Counted from the stretch's first letter, positions 47,376 to 57,188 are shown. The stretch: 64,000 nucleotides of DNA from Bacteroidia bacterium (GCA_020849295.1 JADLGN010000055.1:59066-123065); one strand, 5' to 3'. Notes: generated from the letters alone by a model not told the origin. Program-made: numbers and translations.

Positions 47376-47783
47376 TTACTGTTGAGGAAATTTACTCATA
47401 TCCATGTTAAAAATTTCCCATGTATGTCCATCAGGGTCTTCAATAGTTCTTTGCTGCATAAAACCATAATCTTTTGCTTCTACAGGTTCTATTCCTCCGG
47501 CTGTTAAAGCATTGTTACAAATTTCATTTACTTTGTCAAGGCTATCTACAGAAATAGAAAGTAATAATGTAATAGTTTTTGAAACATCAGTAATAGGCTT
47601 GTTTACAAATGACTTAAACTTATCATGTGTCATTATCATTACAAATATTTCATCACTAAAAACCATACATTTTGCAGTTTCATCAGAAAACTGAGGATTA
47701 TTTGAAAATCCCATTTTTGAGTAAAATGAAAAAGATTTATCAAGGTCTTTTACTGGTAAATTAATAAATATCTGTGATTTCAT
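47376..47783 (-). CDS. VOC-family glyoxalase-like protein
   Basis: The 135-residue protein has the two beta-alpha-beta-beta modules of the glyoxalase/bleomycin-resistance fold, starting IFINLPVKDLDKSFSFYSKMGF and ending RTIEDPDGHTWEIFNMDM with the usual metal-ligand region. No substrate is known. It is adjacent to the PhnB-like gene and to the DUF1761 gene in the same direction. Confidence 0.82.
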   Translation of the reverse strand: MKSQIFINLPVKDLDKSFSFYSKMGFSNNPQFSDETAKCMVFSDEIFVMIMTHDKFKSFVNKPITDVSKTITLLLSISVDSLDKVNEICNNALTAGGIEPVEAKDYGFMQQRTIEDPDGHTWEIFNMDMSKFPQQ

Positions 47784-47792
47784 TTTTTAATA

Positions 47793-48221
47793 TTATATCC
47801 AATATGTTAAAATAAATGATACAACAATTAAAGAAGCTAAATGATAACCTCCATTAATGCCAACTAATTTCCATGTTTTTCCTTCCCAAACTGTTGAACC
47901 TAAATGTACAGGAAAATAAAAACCAATCCATGTAAAAATTGCTGAGCTAATTGCATTTGAAAATTTACCCATTTCTTTTATATCCGGAACAAACTGCCAA
48001 GCAACAATATTGTGAGCAAGTACCCATGCAAATAGAAAATTTCCAATAAGCATATAAACTAAACCTTTTATAAATTCTGATTGCTTTGGCTCATTTCCAG
48101 TTTTAAATCCCATTTCTTTAGCCCATATTTTTCCAAAGAATGGCGAGTACCAAAGATAGCCAAGTATAAAGTTAGCTATTACAGCTATAACAATCGCAAT
48201 ATAGTTGATTTTGAATTCCAT
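47793..48221 (-). CDS. DUF1761 membrane protein
   Basis: The 142-residue membrane protein has four predicted helices and the DUF1761 opening, VIANFILGYLWYSPFFGKIWAKEMGF, with the conserved WYSP turn. The long frame begins at TTG 48245 but ATG at 48221 places the start directly before the first helix and is preferred. Function is unknown. It precedes two VOC genes (10-nt gap). Confidence 0.8.
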   Translation of the reverse strand: MEFKINYIAIVIAVIANFILGYLWYSPFFGKIWAKEMGFKTGNEPKQSEFIKGLVYMLIGNFLFAWVLAHNIVAWQFVPDIKEMGKFSNAISSAIFTWIGFYFPVHLGSTVWEGKTWKLVGINGGYHLASLIVVSFILTYWI

Positions 48222-48271
48222 TGTTTTTTTAAATTTAATATTCAAACAAATGAAAATTCAAATAGTTTTTG

Positions 48272-49519
48272 TTAACTGTTTTCTTCCCATATTCTGCAAA
48301 TATTAATTATGGTTTCTACTGATTTATACATATCCTGTACTGCAATCCATTCAATTTTTGAATGAAATGCATGACCTCCGGTAAAAACATTTGGACAAGG
48401 CAAACCAATAAATGACAAACGTGAGCCATCTGTACCACCCCTAATACTTTCTAACATTGGTGTTATACCTGAACGTCTTACAGCTTCTACTGCATACTCT
48501 ACAACTTGAGGGTGCTTGTCAAGAATTTCTTTCATATTTCGGTATTGCTCAAAAATTTCAAGACTAAAAGATGATTTTGGATATTTTTTGATAACTTCAT
48601 TTGCTGTATTTCTTAGCAATTCAGTATTTTTTTTCAATGTTTCAATATCAAAACCTCTAATAATAAATTTAATTATAGCTTCTTCTACAGACCCACTCAT
48701 TGTAACTGGATGTATAAATCCTTCTTTTCCTTCTGTAGTTTCAGGCGAACAGGTGTTTTTTGGAAGAGAATTTATAATTTCAGAAGCAATTTTTATTGCA
48801 CTTTCTAATTTATCTTTGGCAAAGCCAGGGTGCATTGATATTCCTTTAATTTTTAATGTAGCACCATCAGCACTGAAAGTTTCATTTTCAATATGTCCAA
48901 GAGTTTCACCATCTATAGTATAACCAAAATCAGCCCCAAGTTTTTCCATATCAACAAAATTTACACCTCGTCCTATTTCTTCATCAGGTGTAAAAAGTAT
49001 TTTAATTTTACCATGTTTAATTTCGGGATGTTTTAAAAGAAAATTCATTGCATCAATTATTTCAGCAAGTCCGGCTTTATTATCAGCACCAAGCAATGTG
49101 CTACCATCAGATGTAATTATATCATTGCCTATTTTATTGTTTAATTCTGGATGTTCGTCAGGATTTAATTCTAATGTTTCGTCTTTTTCAAATTTTATAA
49201 TTTTACCATCGTAATTTTTATGAATTATAGGTTTTACATCTTTGCCACTACTATCGGGCGACGTATCCATGTGTGAACAAAAACAAATAACCGGAACTTT
49301 TTTATCTGTATTTGATGGAATAGTTGCATATACATATCCATGTCCATCAATATGAGCATTGTAAATACCAATATCAAGCAATTCATTTACGAGTAATTTG
49401 CCCAAATTTTTCTGTTTTTCAGTTGAAGGACATGTTTCTGATTCGGGGTCAGACTGAGTGTCAATTTTTACATATTTCAAAAACCTTTCAACTACGGTAA
49501 AATTGTAATTTTCTAACAT
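48272..49519 (-). CDS. pepT: Peptidase T (tripeptide aminopeptidase)
   Basis: The 415-residue M20 family metallopeptidase has the zinc ligands in CFCSHMDTSPDSSG (about residues 79-92), GADNKAGLAEI (about 144), PDEEIGRGV (catalytic and bridging Glu, about 177), DGETLGH and the late RGGTDGSRLSF and FTGGHAFHS. It removes N-terminal residues from tripeptides in the cytosol. It is 6 nt downstream of msrA in the same direction. Confidence 0.93.
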   Translation of the reverse strand: MLENYNFTVVERFLKYVKIDTQSDPESETCPSTEKQKNLGKLLVNELLDIGIYNAHIDGHGYVYATIPSNTDKKVPVICFCSHMDTSPDSSGKDVKPIIHKNYDGKIIKFEKDETLELNPDEHPELNNKIGNDIITSDGSTLLGADNKAGLAEIIDAMNFLLKHPEIKHGKIKILFTPDEEIGRGVNFVDMEKLGADFGYTIDGETLGHIENETFSADGATLKIKGISMHPGFAKDKLESAIKIASEIINSLPKNTCSPETTEGKEGFIHPVTMSGSVEEAIIKFIIRGFDIETLKKNTELLRNTANEVIKKYPKSSFSLEIFEQYRNMKEILDKHPQVVEYAVEAVRRSGITPMLESIRGGTDGSRLSFIGLPCPNVFTGGHAFHSKIEWIAVQDMYKSVETIINICRIWEENS

Positions 49520-49524
49520 ATTTT

Positions 49525-50169
49525 TTATTTTAATTTTTCTTTAAATTGTTTTTTGAATTTATCAAGTTTTGGTTTAATTACTAAGGAACAATAAGGTTTA
49601 AAATTATTTAAAAGGTAATAATTTTGATGATAAATTTCTGCAGCATAAAAATTTGTAGCTTTTGTAATTTCTGTAACAATTTCACCATCGAAAATTTTAT
49701 TTTCTACTAATTTATTTTTAAAGTTTTCGACAATATTTTTTTGATTTTCGTTATGATAAAAAATTGCACTTCTATATTGAGTTCCTTCGTCTGCCCCTTG
49801 TTTATTCAGCGTTGTTGGGTCATGAACTTGCCAAAATATTTCAAGTAAATTTTCGTACGAAATTGCAGAATTATCAAAAATTATTTGAACCGCCTCTGTA
49901 TGCCCCGTTTTGCCAGTACAAACTTCATTATATGTTGGATTTTTTGTTGTACCACCTATATATCCAGATTTTACATCCTTTACCCCTTTAAGTTCTGAAA
50001 AAATTGCTTCAATACACCAAAAACAACCTCCGGCAAAAGTTGCAGTGTCGTATTCATTTATATCTTTTGATGGCATAACTACTTTTTGTTTATCTATTAC
50101 TGTATATAAACATGCATTTAAAAGAAAATTACACAATATTATAAATAATAGTAAAATTTTTCTCCCCAT
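49525..50169 (-). CDS. msrA: Peptide methionine (S)-S-oxide reductase MsrA, lipoprotein form
   Basis: The MsrA catalytic GGCFWC (about residue 49) is followed by GVKDVKSGYIGG and HTEAVQIIFD, and the second half with EIFWQVHDPTTLNKQGADEGTQYRSAI matches the family fully. It reduces methionine sulfoxide. Ahead of it is a lipoprotein signal with lipobox LNAC at about residue 19, so the enzyme is likely membrane-anchored on the periplasmic side. The ATG at 50169 is chosen over TTG at 50175. It begins 2 nt after the stop of the GT9 gene, so the two are coupled. Confidence 0.9.
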   Translation of the reverse strand: MGRKILLLFIILCNFLLNACLYTVIDKQKVVMPSKDINEYDTATFAGGCFWCIEAIFSELKGVKDVKSGYIGGTTKNPTYNEVCTGKTGHTEAVQIIFDNSAISYENLLEIFWQVHDPTTLNKQGADEGTQYRSAIFYHNENQKNIVENFKNKLVENKIFDGEIVTEITKATNFYAAEIYHQNYYLLNNFKPYCSLVIKPKLDKFKKQFKEKLK

Positions 50170-50171
50170 TT

Positions 50172-51194
50172 TCAACCTAATAATTCTTTTATTTTTTCCT
50201 TAACTTCTTCAATTGTTACAAGCTCAATGCAGGGATTATGAGGCCTAACACAATTTTCTTGATTACAAGGATTACAGTCGAGTACATGATGAATTACTTT
50301 TGAATTATTTCCAATAGGATAAAAAATATCTTTAATTCCTGGACCATAAATACCAACAAGTGGAGAGTTCAATACAGCAGCAATATGCAACGGGCCACTT
50401 TCATTTCCAATGTAAATTGTAGCGTTTTTAACAAGCTGAGCAAAATTAAGTAAGGTAAAATTATCGTTACATTTAATAGCATCTATATTTGCAAGTGAAA
50501 TTATTTTATCTATAATTTCGTCATCATCTTTAGTGCCTGCAAAAACTATCTTTAAATTATACTTCTCAATTAGGTATTTTGAAATGCTTGCAAAATTTGC
50601 AGGGCTCCATTGCCTTAAAAGTTTTCTTGCTCCGCAATGTAAGACCGCATAATTAGTCAACAAATTATTATTTAAAAATTTTTGAGCAGTATCTGATGAT
50701 TTTTTATCAATTATCAGAGTTGGAAAAATTATGCTTTCATTATTTTTTAAAAGCGGTTTAATTATATCGTAGTTTGTATAAATTTCATGTTTTTTTAAAC
50801 CTTTAAACTTGTTTAAAATTCTAACTGTTCCTCTATCAAAACGCAATGTGGGTTTCTTTTTAATAGCATACCATAGCGTTTGATAATCGCCTCTTAACTC
50901 AATTATCAAATCAAATCTTTTTTCAAAAGGAATTTCATAAATAATTTCTTTAATATTAGGAATATTTTCAACAATTGGCTTTACAAACGGCTTGCAAAGT
51001 AATGTTATTGCTTTATCAGGAAAAGAATTTTCAAGATGCTTAAAAACGTGTAATGAATATACCATATCTCCAATTTCGTCTAATTTAATTACAAGAATTG
51101 ATTCAATTTTTTTATTAATTGAAAATAAATTGATAAACTTTCCTGCAATTGCAGAAATCAAAAAATAAATCTGTTCATTATTAAAATTAAACAT
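50172..51194 (-). CDS. Glycosyltransferase family 9 (heptosyltransferase-like)
   Basis: The 340-residue protein is a GT-B transferase of the lipopolysaccharide heptosyltransferase family: VIKLDEIGDMVYSL near residue 36, HCGARKLLRQWSP near 185 and IYIGNESGPLHIAAVLNSPLVGIYGPG near 260-285 are seen, the last with the NDSGPxH-like motif. It transfers a sugar, perhaps heptose, to lipid A core in the inner leaflet. It is divergent from the histidine kinase gene (86 nt). Confidence 0.88.
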   Translation of the reverse strand: MFNFNNEQIYFLISAIAGKFINLFSINKKIESILVIKLDEIGDMVYSLHVFKHLENSFPDKAITLLCKPFVKPIVENIPNIKEIIYEIPFEKRFDLIIELRGDYQTLWYAIKKKPTLRFDRGTVRILNKFKGLKKHEIYTNYDIIKPLLKNNESIIFPTLIIDKKSSDTAQKFLNNNLLTNYAVLHCGARKLLRQWSPANFASISKYLIEKYNLKIVFAGTKDDDEIIDKIISLANIDAIKCNDNFTLLNFAQLVKNATIYIGNESGPLHIAAVLNSPLVGIYGPGIKDIFYPIGNNSKVIHHVLDCNPCNQENCVRPHNPCIELVTIEEVKEKIKELLG

Positions 51195-51220
51195 CAGAAA
51201 AGCAAAAATTGCACGTTTAA

Positions 51221-51228
51221 TAAGTTTG
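51221..51228 (+). promoter_or_regulatory. Putative -7 box of the histidine kinase gene
   Basis: TAAGTTTG fits TAnnTTTG, 53 nt before the ATG at 51281. A second possible box, TATTTTTG at 51266-51273, is so close that it would give a leaderless message. Confidence 0.3.
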
Positions 51229-51280
51229 TAAAATTAGATAATTTATAAAAGAAATTTCTATCCTTTATTTTTGAAAAAAA

Positions 51281-52465
51281 ATGAATTCGTTTAGATTTAA
51301 TAGAATAATAAAACCGGTATTGATGGTTTTTGCAATACTAATAGGTGTATCGTCATTGCTATATACTAATTACCTTGCAAAAAAACTGGCTAAAGAAGAA
51401 CAATTAAAAATAAACAATTGGGCAAAAGCAACAGAGCAACTCGCTTCAAGTGATTTTTCGACAGATATGACATTTGTTTTGGAAATTGTAAGTCAAAACA
51501 AGTCAATTCCGGTAATTTTAACAGATGAAAACGAAAACATTACAAGTTGGCGCAACCTCGATTCTGCTAAAGCAACAAAAGAGAATAATTATTTGATAAA
51601 TGAGCTTGATGAAATGAAATCGCAACACGACCCAATAATTTTAAGCTATTATGAAGGTCAAAAAGTAAAAGTTTTTTATAAAGATTCTAAAATATTAAAT
51701 CAGATAAAATATTATCCTTTAATACAACTAATAATAATCACATTCTTTTTAATAATAAGCTATATTGCATTCAGCTATTCACGAAAATCAGAACAAAACT
51801 TGGTTTGGGTAGGTATGAGCAAAGAAACTGCACATCAACTTGGCACCCCAATTTCATCATTAATTGCATGGACCGAAATATTAAAAAGTAATCCTTCAAA
51901 CGATTTATCAACCGTAAAAGAAATAGAAAATGATATAAAACGACTTGAAATAATAACTGAAAGATTTTCAAAAATTGGCTCAGAACCCATATTAGAACCA
52001 ACTCCTATAATAGAAGAAATTTTAAATTCAATATCTTATCTTAAACCACGTACATCAAAACTTGTAGAATACAAGGTTGAGAATGAACTTACATCAGAAA
52101 CAAAAGTAAATATTAATAAATATCTATTTGCCTGGGCTATAGAAAATATAACAAAAAATGCTATTGATGCAATGAATGGAATTGGCATAATATCATTTCA
52201 TATTTTCAAAAAAAACAACAATGTAGTTATTGATATTTCAGATACAGGCAAAGGAATCCCCTCAAACAGATTTAAATCAATTTTCAAACCCGGTTATACC
52301 ACTAAAAAAAGAGGCTGGGGTTTAGGATTATCTTTTGTAAAAAGAATAATTGAAAATTATCATAAAGGTCATGTTTTTGTTAAAGAATCAACATACAATA
52401 AAGGAACTACTTTTCGTATTTCAATCAATATTAGTGAAAATTATAAGCAAAATATGAATAATTAA
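51281..52465 (+). CDS. Membrane-bound sensor histidine kinase
   Basis: The 394-residue protein has two transmembrane helices (about residues 10-29 and 146-165) around a short periplasmic sensor of about 115 residues. The cytoplasmic part has the H-box ETAHQLGTPISSL (phosphorylated His about 190), N-box ENITKNAIDAM, G1 DISDTGKGIPS and G2 GWGLGLSFVKRIIENYH. The HQLGTPIS H-box is typical of Bacteroidota kinases. No response regulator is adjacent, so it is an orphan kinase. Confidence 0.88.
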   Translation: MNSFRFNRIIKPVLMVFAILIGVSSLLYTNYLAKKLAKEEQLKINNWAKATEQLASSDFSTDMTFVLEIVSQNKSIPVILTDENENITSWRNLDSAKATKENNYLINELDEMKSQHDPIILSYYEGQKVKVFYKDSKILNQIKYYPLIQLIIITFFLIISYIAFSYSRKSEQNLVWVGMSKETAHQLGTPISSLIAWTEILKSNPSNDLSTVKEIENDIKRLEIITERFSKIGSEPILEPTPIIEEILNSISYLKPRTSKLVEYKVENELTSETKVNINKYLFAWAIENITKNAIDAMNGIGIISFHIFKKNNNVVIDISDTGKGIPSNRFKSIFKPGYTTKKRGWGLGLSFVKRIIENYHKGHVFVKESTYNKGTTFRISINISENYKQNMNN

Positions 52466-52483
52466 AATTGATTATATCTTTTA

Positions 52484-52491
52484 TAACTTTG
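52484..52491 (+). promoter_or_regulatory. Putative -7 box of the DUF502 gene
   Basis: TAACTTTG matches TAnnTTTG and is 15 nt before the ATG at 52507. Confidence 0.35.
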
Positions 52492-52506
52492 CCAAAAAAT
52501 TAAAAA

Positions 52507-53085
52507 ATGGCAAAAAATTTATTTAAAAATATTCTTAAAAGTATTGCAGCATATTTCATAAGAGGTTTATTGATTATTGCACCAATTGCAATAACTTTTG
52601 CATTAATAAAATGGGCACTTGAATTTCTTGATAAAATATTACCAATGTCAATTCCCGGTTTAGGTATAATAATAATGCTATTTGCAATTACTATTACCGG
52701 ATATCTTGGAACAAAACTATTTTCTAAACCATTATTTGAATGGTTTGAAGGCTTACTTGGAAAAACACCGGGTATTAAATTTATTTACTCAAGTATTAAA
52801 GATATGTTAGAAGCATTTGTTGGTGAAAAAAAGAGGTTTAAGGAGCCGGTATTAGTAAAAATGAATGAATCAGGATTAATGAAAATTGGATTTATTACTT
52901 CCAAAGATTTATTTCAATTTTTGAATGAAAAAGCCGAAGAACATTATGGAGTATATTTCCCTCATTCATATAATTTTTCAGGTAATCATTTTATAGTTAA
53001 CAAAAAAAATATTATCCCATTAAAGGCAAATTCAACAGATGTAATGAAATACGTTGTAAGTGGAGGAGTTACTGGTTTAAATTAA
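52507..53085 (+). CDS. DUF502 membrane protein
   Basis: The 192-residue protein has two transmembrane helices (about 12-37 and 49-68) and a long cytoplasmic or periplasmic domain, with the DUF502 segments TPGIKFIYSSIKDMLEAFVGEKKRFKEPVLV and the C-terminal YVVSGGVTGLN. In this family the role is unknown. It ends 4 nt inside the convergent ECF sigma gene. Confidence 0.85.
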   Translation: MAKNLFKNILKSIAAYFIRGLLIIAPIAITFALIKWALEFLDKILPMSIPGLGIIIMLFAITITGYLGTKLFSKPLFEWFEGLLGKTPGIKFIYSSIKDMLEAFVGEKKRFKEPVLVKMNESGLMKIGFITSKDLFQFLNEKAEEHYGVYFPHSYNFSGNHFIVNKKNIIPLKANSTDVMKYVVSGGVTGLN

Positions 53086-53606
53086 TTTAATAAACCAAAA
53101 TTTACGCCATATACGTTTAACATTTTTCTTAATTTTCTTTTAGCTACAAAAATTCTAGTTTTAACAGTTCCGATTGGAATTTGCATTATATCAGCAATTT
53201 CGTGGTATTTGTATCCGTCAACATTTAAAATAAAGGTTGTTTTTAAATCATCAGGTAACATGTTTATTGCATAATCTATATCTTTTCTAACAAAATTTAA
53301 TTCTCCCTTATTAAAATCAGTTTGAGAAACATTATCCATCAAATATGAATTTTCTGAAGTATCAATAACTGTGTTTCTTTTAATTAATCTTCTGTAATTA
53401 TTAATAAATGAATTTTTCATTATTATATAAAGCCAACCTTTAAGATTAGTACCACTAGCAAATTTACTTCTGTATGTGAATGCTTTTAACATGGTTTCTT
53501 GAACCAAATCATTAGCATCTTCTATATTTTTAGTTAAAACCAATGCATAATTTTTCATTGTAGAGGTTTCGTTACTTATCATATTACTAAATTCAATTGC
53601 TGTCAT
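53082..53606 (-). CDS. ECF-type RNA polymerase sigma factor
   Basis: The 174-residue protein has sigma region 2 (NYALVLTKNIEDANDLVQETMLKAFTYRSKF, with LKGWLYIIMKNSFINNYRR) and region 4 (LPDDLKTTFILNVDGYKYHEIADIMQIPIGTVKTRIFVAKRKLRKML, helix-turn-helix at about residues 137-160). It directs RNA polymerase to a regulon that cannot be named. No anti-sigma gene (FecR-like or zinc-type) is adjacent, so it may belong to a group with remote regulation. Confidence 0.88.
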   Translation of the reverse strand: MTAIEFSNMISNETSTMKNYALVLTKNIEDANDLVQETMLKAFTYRSKFASGTNLKGWLYIIMKNSFINNYRRLIKRNTVIDTSENSYLMDNVSQTDFNKGELNFVRKDIDYAINMLPDDLKTTFILNVDGYKYHEIADIMQIPIGTVKTRIFVAKRKLRKMLNVYGVNFGLLN

Positions 53607-53810
53607 TTGTTTAATATTTTATTAATTTTATTCGACAAATTAAATTATATATTTTCATATATACAATATTTTGTTTAATTATTTTACATTATTTTTAAAC
53701 ATAATTAAAAACTATTAAAAATATATCATTATTTTGCACAAGGTGAATAAGATTTATTTTGTAAAATCAATTTTAATTTATAATATTTGTATTAAATACC
53801 TGATTTTTTA

Positions 53811-54218
53811 ATGACAATTTCTATTTCCGAAATATTTAATTTTAATTCAGCACATAGATTATACAATAAAAATTGGGATATATCTAAAAACTTAATTGAA
53901 TTCGGAAAATGTAGTTTTCCAAATTATCATGGTCATAATTACAAATTAGAAGTTAAGTTAAGTGGAAAAGTTGATATCAATTTAGGTAACACTATTTCCA
54001 GAAATAAAATATGTGATATTGTGAATAAAGAAATTATTCAACATCTCGACCACAAGAATTTAAATATTGAAATACCTCAATTTTCAAATTTAATACCTAC
54101 AGTAGAAAACATTGCAATTGTAATTTGGGATATTTTAAATAAGATTTTTGAAAATAAATATAACTTAGAAGTAAAATTATATGAAACAGAACGAAACTTT
54201 GTCGTTTATAAAGGCTAA
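53811..54218 (+). CDS. 6-pyruvoyl-tetrahydropterin synthase / QueD family enzyme
   Basis: The 135-residue enzyme has the zinc His in NSAHRL and YHGHNY, the catalytic Cys in EFGKCSFPNYHGHNY (about residue 38), and HLDHKNLN and PTVENIAIVI near the C-terminus. It acts on dihydroneopterin triphosphate from GTP cyclohydrolase I, giving 6-carboxy-tetrahydropterin for queuosine or a pyruvoyl form for tetrahydrobiopterin. It overlaps the folE gene by 38 nt, so the two act in sequence. Confidence 0.88.
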   Translation: MTISISEIFNFNSAHRLYNKNWDISKNLIEFGKCSFPNYHGHNYKLEVKLSGKVDINLGNTISRNKICDIVNKEIIQHLDHKNLNIEIPQFSNLIPTVENIAIVIWDILNKIFENKYNLEVKLYETERNFVVYKG

Positions 54219-54867
54219 TAACCTTTCAAATTTAATATTTGATGATTTAGAATTTACATCAAAGACTCCATTAAGAGATGATGCATTTGAAATGTGTGAT
54301 GATGAAAAAATCAAATTAATTTCAGAACATTTTTCTAAAATAATGCACATACTTGGATTAGACTTAAATGATGACAGTTTGAAGGATTCACCTGCAAGGA
54401 TTGCAAAAATGTATGTAAAAGAATATTTCAGCGGATTGGACCCGAAAAATAAACCATATTTGACTTTGTTTAAAAACAAATACAATTACAAACAAATGGT
54501 TATTGAAAAAGATATTTCATTTTATAGTAATTGTGAACATCATTTTGTGCCATTTATGGGGAAAGCCCATATTGGATATATTTCAAATGGAGAAGTGGTT
54601 GGTTTGTCAAAACTTAACAGAATAGTTGATTATTTTGCAAAAAGACCTCAGGTACAGGAAAGAATGACCATTCAAATTGCAAATGAACTAAAAGATTCAC
54701 TAAAAACTGAAGATATTGCTGTGGTATTAGAAGCTAAACATTTATGTGTTTCAAGCAGGGGTATAAAAGATGATACAAGTATTACAACAACATCTGCTTT
54801 ATTTGGAAAATTTCTTGATATGGATACAAGAAGTGAATTTATAAGGTTGATTGAAAAAAAACACTAA
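54181..54867 (+). CDS. folE: GTP cyclohydrolase I
   Basis: The 228-residue enzyme has an N-terminal extension of about 40 residues, then the family core with DSPARIAKMYVKEYFSGL, the zinc ligands in NCEHHFVPFMG (about residue 118) and the LCVSSRGIKDDTSITTTSAL tail (zinc Cys about 189). It opens the GTP ring to dihydroneopterin triphosphate for folate or queuosine. Its ATG at 54181 lies 38 nt within the preceding gene; there is no good later start, since residues 30-40 seem conserved. Same direction as its substrate-consuming partner. Confidence 0.93.
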   Translation: MKQNETLSFIKANNLSNLIFDDLEFTSKTPLRDDAFEMCDDEKIKLISEHFSKIMHILGLDLNDDSLKDSPARIAKMYVKEYFSGLDPKNKPYLTLFKNKYNYKQMVIEKDISFYSNCEHHFVPFMGKAHIGYISNGEVVGLSKLNRIVDYFAKRPQVQERMTIQIANELKDSLKTEDIAVVLEAKHLCVSSRGIKDDTSITTTSALFGKFLDMDTRSEFIRLIEKKH

Positions 54868-54885
54868 TTCAGCAACTTTATTTTT

Positions 54886-54893
54886 TATTTTTG
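54886..54893 (+). promoter_or_regulatory. Putative -7 box of the FG-GAP protein gene
   Basis: TATTTTTG fits TAnnTTTG, 22 nt before the ATG at 54916, in a short gap after folE. Confidence 0.38.
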
Positions 54894-54915
54894 TATCTAA
54901 TACTATAAAATTTTT

Positions 54916-57186
54916 ATGCAAAAAAAATTACACCTTTTTATTAATTGTTTTATTATCTCTTTTTTTTCTTTTGCTCAATCTAATAAGTTATCGTATGAAC
55001 AAGATTTTACTCCAGTTTTCTTGAATAAATCTGGAGATACAATTCATAGTGCTTTGATCGGGGGATTAAATCAACCTCAATTTCAAACTGTTGATATAAA
55101 TAATGACGGTAAAAAAGATTTAATAATTCATGATCGTTCTGGTGGAATTATTTTACCTTACATTAATGATGGCAGTAATAATATTTATAATTATAAATAT
55201 AAACCTGAATATGTAAGTTGTTTCCCAAAAATGTCAAATACATGGTTTTTATTAGTTGATTATGATAATGACGGAAAAGAAGATTTATGGACAAAAATAA
55301 ATTATAAAGCTACCTTATTTAAAAACACAACTAAAACTGGCGACAAAAAAGTTTCATTTACTCAAACTTCACCTCATCTTGTTGCTTACAATTTTTACCC
55401 TCCCCCACTAGACAGTAATACTGTTTCTGCTGACAATACTAATGTTCCGACTATTGCTGATATGGATGGAGATGGAGATGTTGATATATTTTCTTATCAG
55501 GTTAATGAAGGTAATTTTTTAATTTATAGAAACATGACCGTTGATTTTAACCTGCCAATTCATCCACCTGTTTTTGAAATTGCTGACTGGTGTTGGGGTT
55601 ATTTTAGAGATACAGGCACTGCTGGTTATATGACATATCCATGTACTTATAAAATATACAGGAAACATAGTGGCGGCTCAAGTTTGCTTTGGTTTGATAA
55701 TGACAATGATGGCGACTTGGATTTGCTTTTAGGAAATGCAGGTAAAAACAATATTTTATACCTTAAAAACGGAAAAAAAGATTATAATCTTTTGTATGAC
55801 AGTATTATTGCAGGCGATGGTCACTGGCCAAGCAATAACATATCGGCTAATATAAAAACTTTTCCAGCAATGTATATGCTCGATGCAGATGGAGATAGTA
55901 TTAAAGATATTATTGTTGCTCCTAATCAGGCGGATTATAGTTATACTACACAAGAAACAAAACAGGTTCAATTTTATAAAAATGAAGGCTCTAATCAAAT
56001 TCCTGATTTTAAATTAAAAAATTCTAATTATTTCACTGAAAATTTGCTAGACCATGGAGCTTATACTGCCCCAGTTTTAGTTGATATTGACAATGACAAT
56101 GATTTAGATTTGATTATTGCAACTAATGGCGACAATGCAATAACATATAATTATAATGACAGGCTCGTTTTATATAGAAACATTGGGAATAAATCAAACC
56201 CGATTTTTAAACTTGAAGACGAAGATTTGTGGGGACTAAGTAAAGATTCAATAAGATATTTGTCAGTTAGTTTTGGTGATCTGAATGGCGACAATAAACC
56301 TGATATGATTGCAGGTAATTATTTTGGCAGTTTATATTTTTATAAAAATATAGGGTCATCAGCAACTTGGGCATTCAGTACACCAATTACAAATTATGAA
56401 AAAATAAGAGTTGGGGAAAGAAGTACACCTCAAATTGTAGATATAGACAAAGACGGTTTGAACGATATTGTAATTGGTGAATTTCAAGGAAATTTTAACC
56501 TTTACAAAAATACAGGGGATATAAATACAGCTAAATTTTCACTTGCAGATGATACGTTAGGAAACTTTGTTGTAAATGAAATAACAAATTATGATACTAA
56601 CAATATTCCAATATATTATTGGTATGGAAACTCTGCCGGAGCAATATCTGACCTTGATAATGATGGTAAATATGAGTTGATTTGTGGAGGTAATGAAGGG
56701 AAAATCCGTGTTTTTAGATTTTCAACTTATAATCAAGCAAAATTTATCGAAGATACTACTATACTTTATGATTCATCATATATGAGATATGGCACACTCG
56801 ATTTTGGTACTGATACAAAACCGACAGTTGGCGATATAGATGGAGATGGAATTAAAGATATAATTGTAGGAAACGACAGAGGTGGTATCAATTTTCTTAA
56901 AGGTAAAGTAGTTTTTTCTGAAATCACAACAAGTATTAAAGTTAAAAAGCCCTTAATTTATCCTAATCCAAACAATGGAAATATTATATTTATCAATAAA
57001 TTTTCAAATGAAGTACTAAATATAAATGTAATCGATATTCATGGAAAAATTATTCATAGCGAAATTTCAAATTCAGGCAATATTCATAAATTGAATATTG
57101 AAAAATATGCTAACGGAATATACTATATCCAAACAATAGAAAGCAATAATTCTTCATATTTTTCAAAAATTATTATTCTTAAATAA
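54916..57186 (+). CDS. Secreted FG-GAP/VCBS-repeat protein with T9SS sorting domain
   Basis: The 756-residue protein has a signal peptide ending FAQ, then many FG-GAP/VCBS-like repeats with acidic Ca-binding segments: VDINNDGKKDLIIHD, VDYDNDGKEDLW, ADMDGDGDVDIFSY, FDNDNDGDLDLLLG, VDIDNDNDLDLIIA, SFGDLNGDNKPDM, VDIDKDGLNDIVIG, SDLDNDGKYELICG and GDIDGDGIKDIIVG. These form an integrin-alpha-like beta-propeller. A T9SS domain starts near residue 678 (IYPNPNNGNIIFI). It is probably an extracellular adhesin. Confidence 0.85.
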   Translation: MQKKLHLFINCFIISFFSFAQSNKLSYEQDFTPVFLNKSGDTIHSALIGGLNQPQFQTVDINNDGKKDLIIHDRSGGIILPYINDGSNNIYNYKYKPEYVSCFPKMSNTWFLLVDYDNDGKEDLWTKINYKATLFKNTTKTGDKKVSFTQTSPHLVAYNFYPPPLDSNTVSADNTNVPTIADMDGDGDVDIFSYQVNEGNFLIYRNMTVDFNLPIHPPVFEIADWCWGYFRDTGTAGYMTYPCTYKIYRKHSGGSSLLWFDNDNDGDLDLLLGNAGKNNILYLKNGKKDYNLLYDSIIAGDGHWPSNNISANIKTFPAMYMLDADGDSIKDIIVAPNQADYSYTTQETKQVQFYKNEGSNQIPDFKLKNSNYFTENLLDHGAYTAPVLVDIDNDNDLDLIIATNGDNAITYNYNDRLVLYRNIGNKSNPIFKLEDEDLWGLSKDSIRYLSVSFGDLNGDNKPDMIAGNYFGSLYFYKNIGSSATWAFSTPITNYEKIRVGERSTPQIVDIDKDGLNDIVIGEFQGNFNLYKNTGDINTAKFSLADDTLGNFVVNEITNYDTNNIPIYYWYGNSAGAISDLDNDGKYELICGGNEGKIRVFRFSTYNQAKFIEDTTILYDSSYMRYGTLDFGTDTKPTVGDIDGDGIKDIIVGNDRGGINFLKGKVVFSEITTSIKVKKPLIYPNPNNGNIIFINKFSNEVLNINVIDIHGKIIHSEISNSGNIHKLNIEKYANGIYYIQTIESNNSSYFSKIIILK

Positions 57187-57188
57187 AA

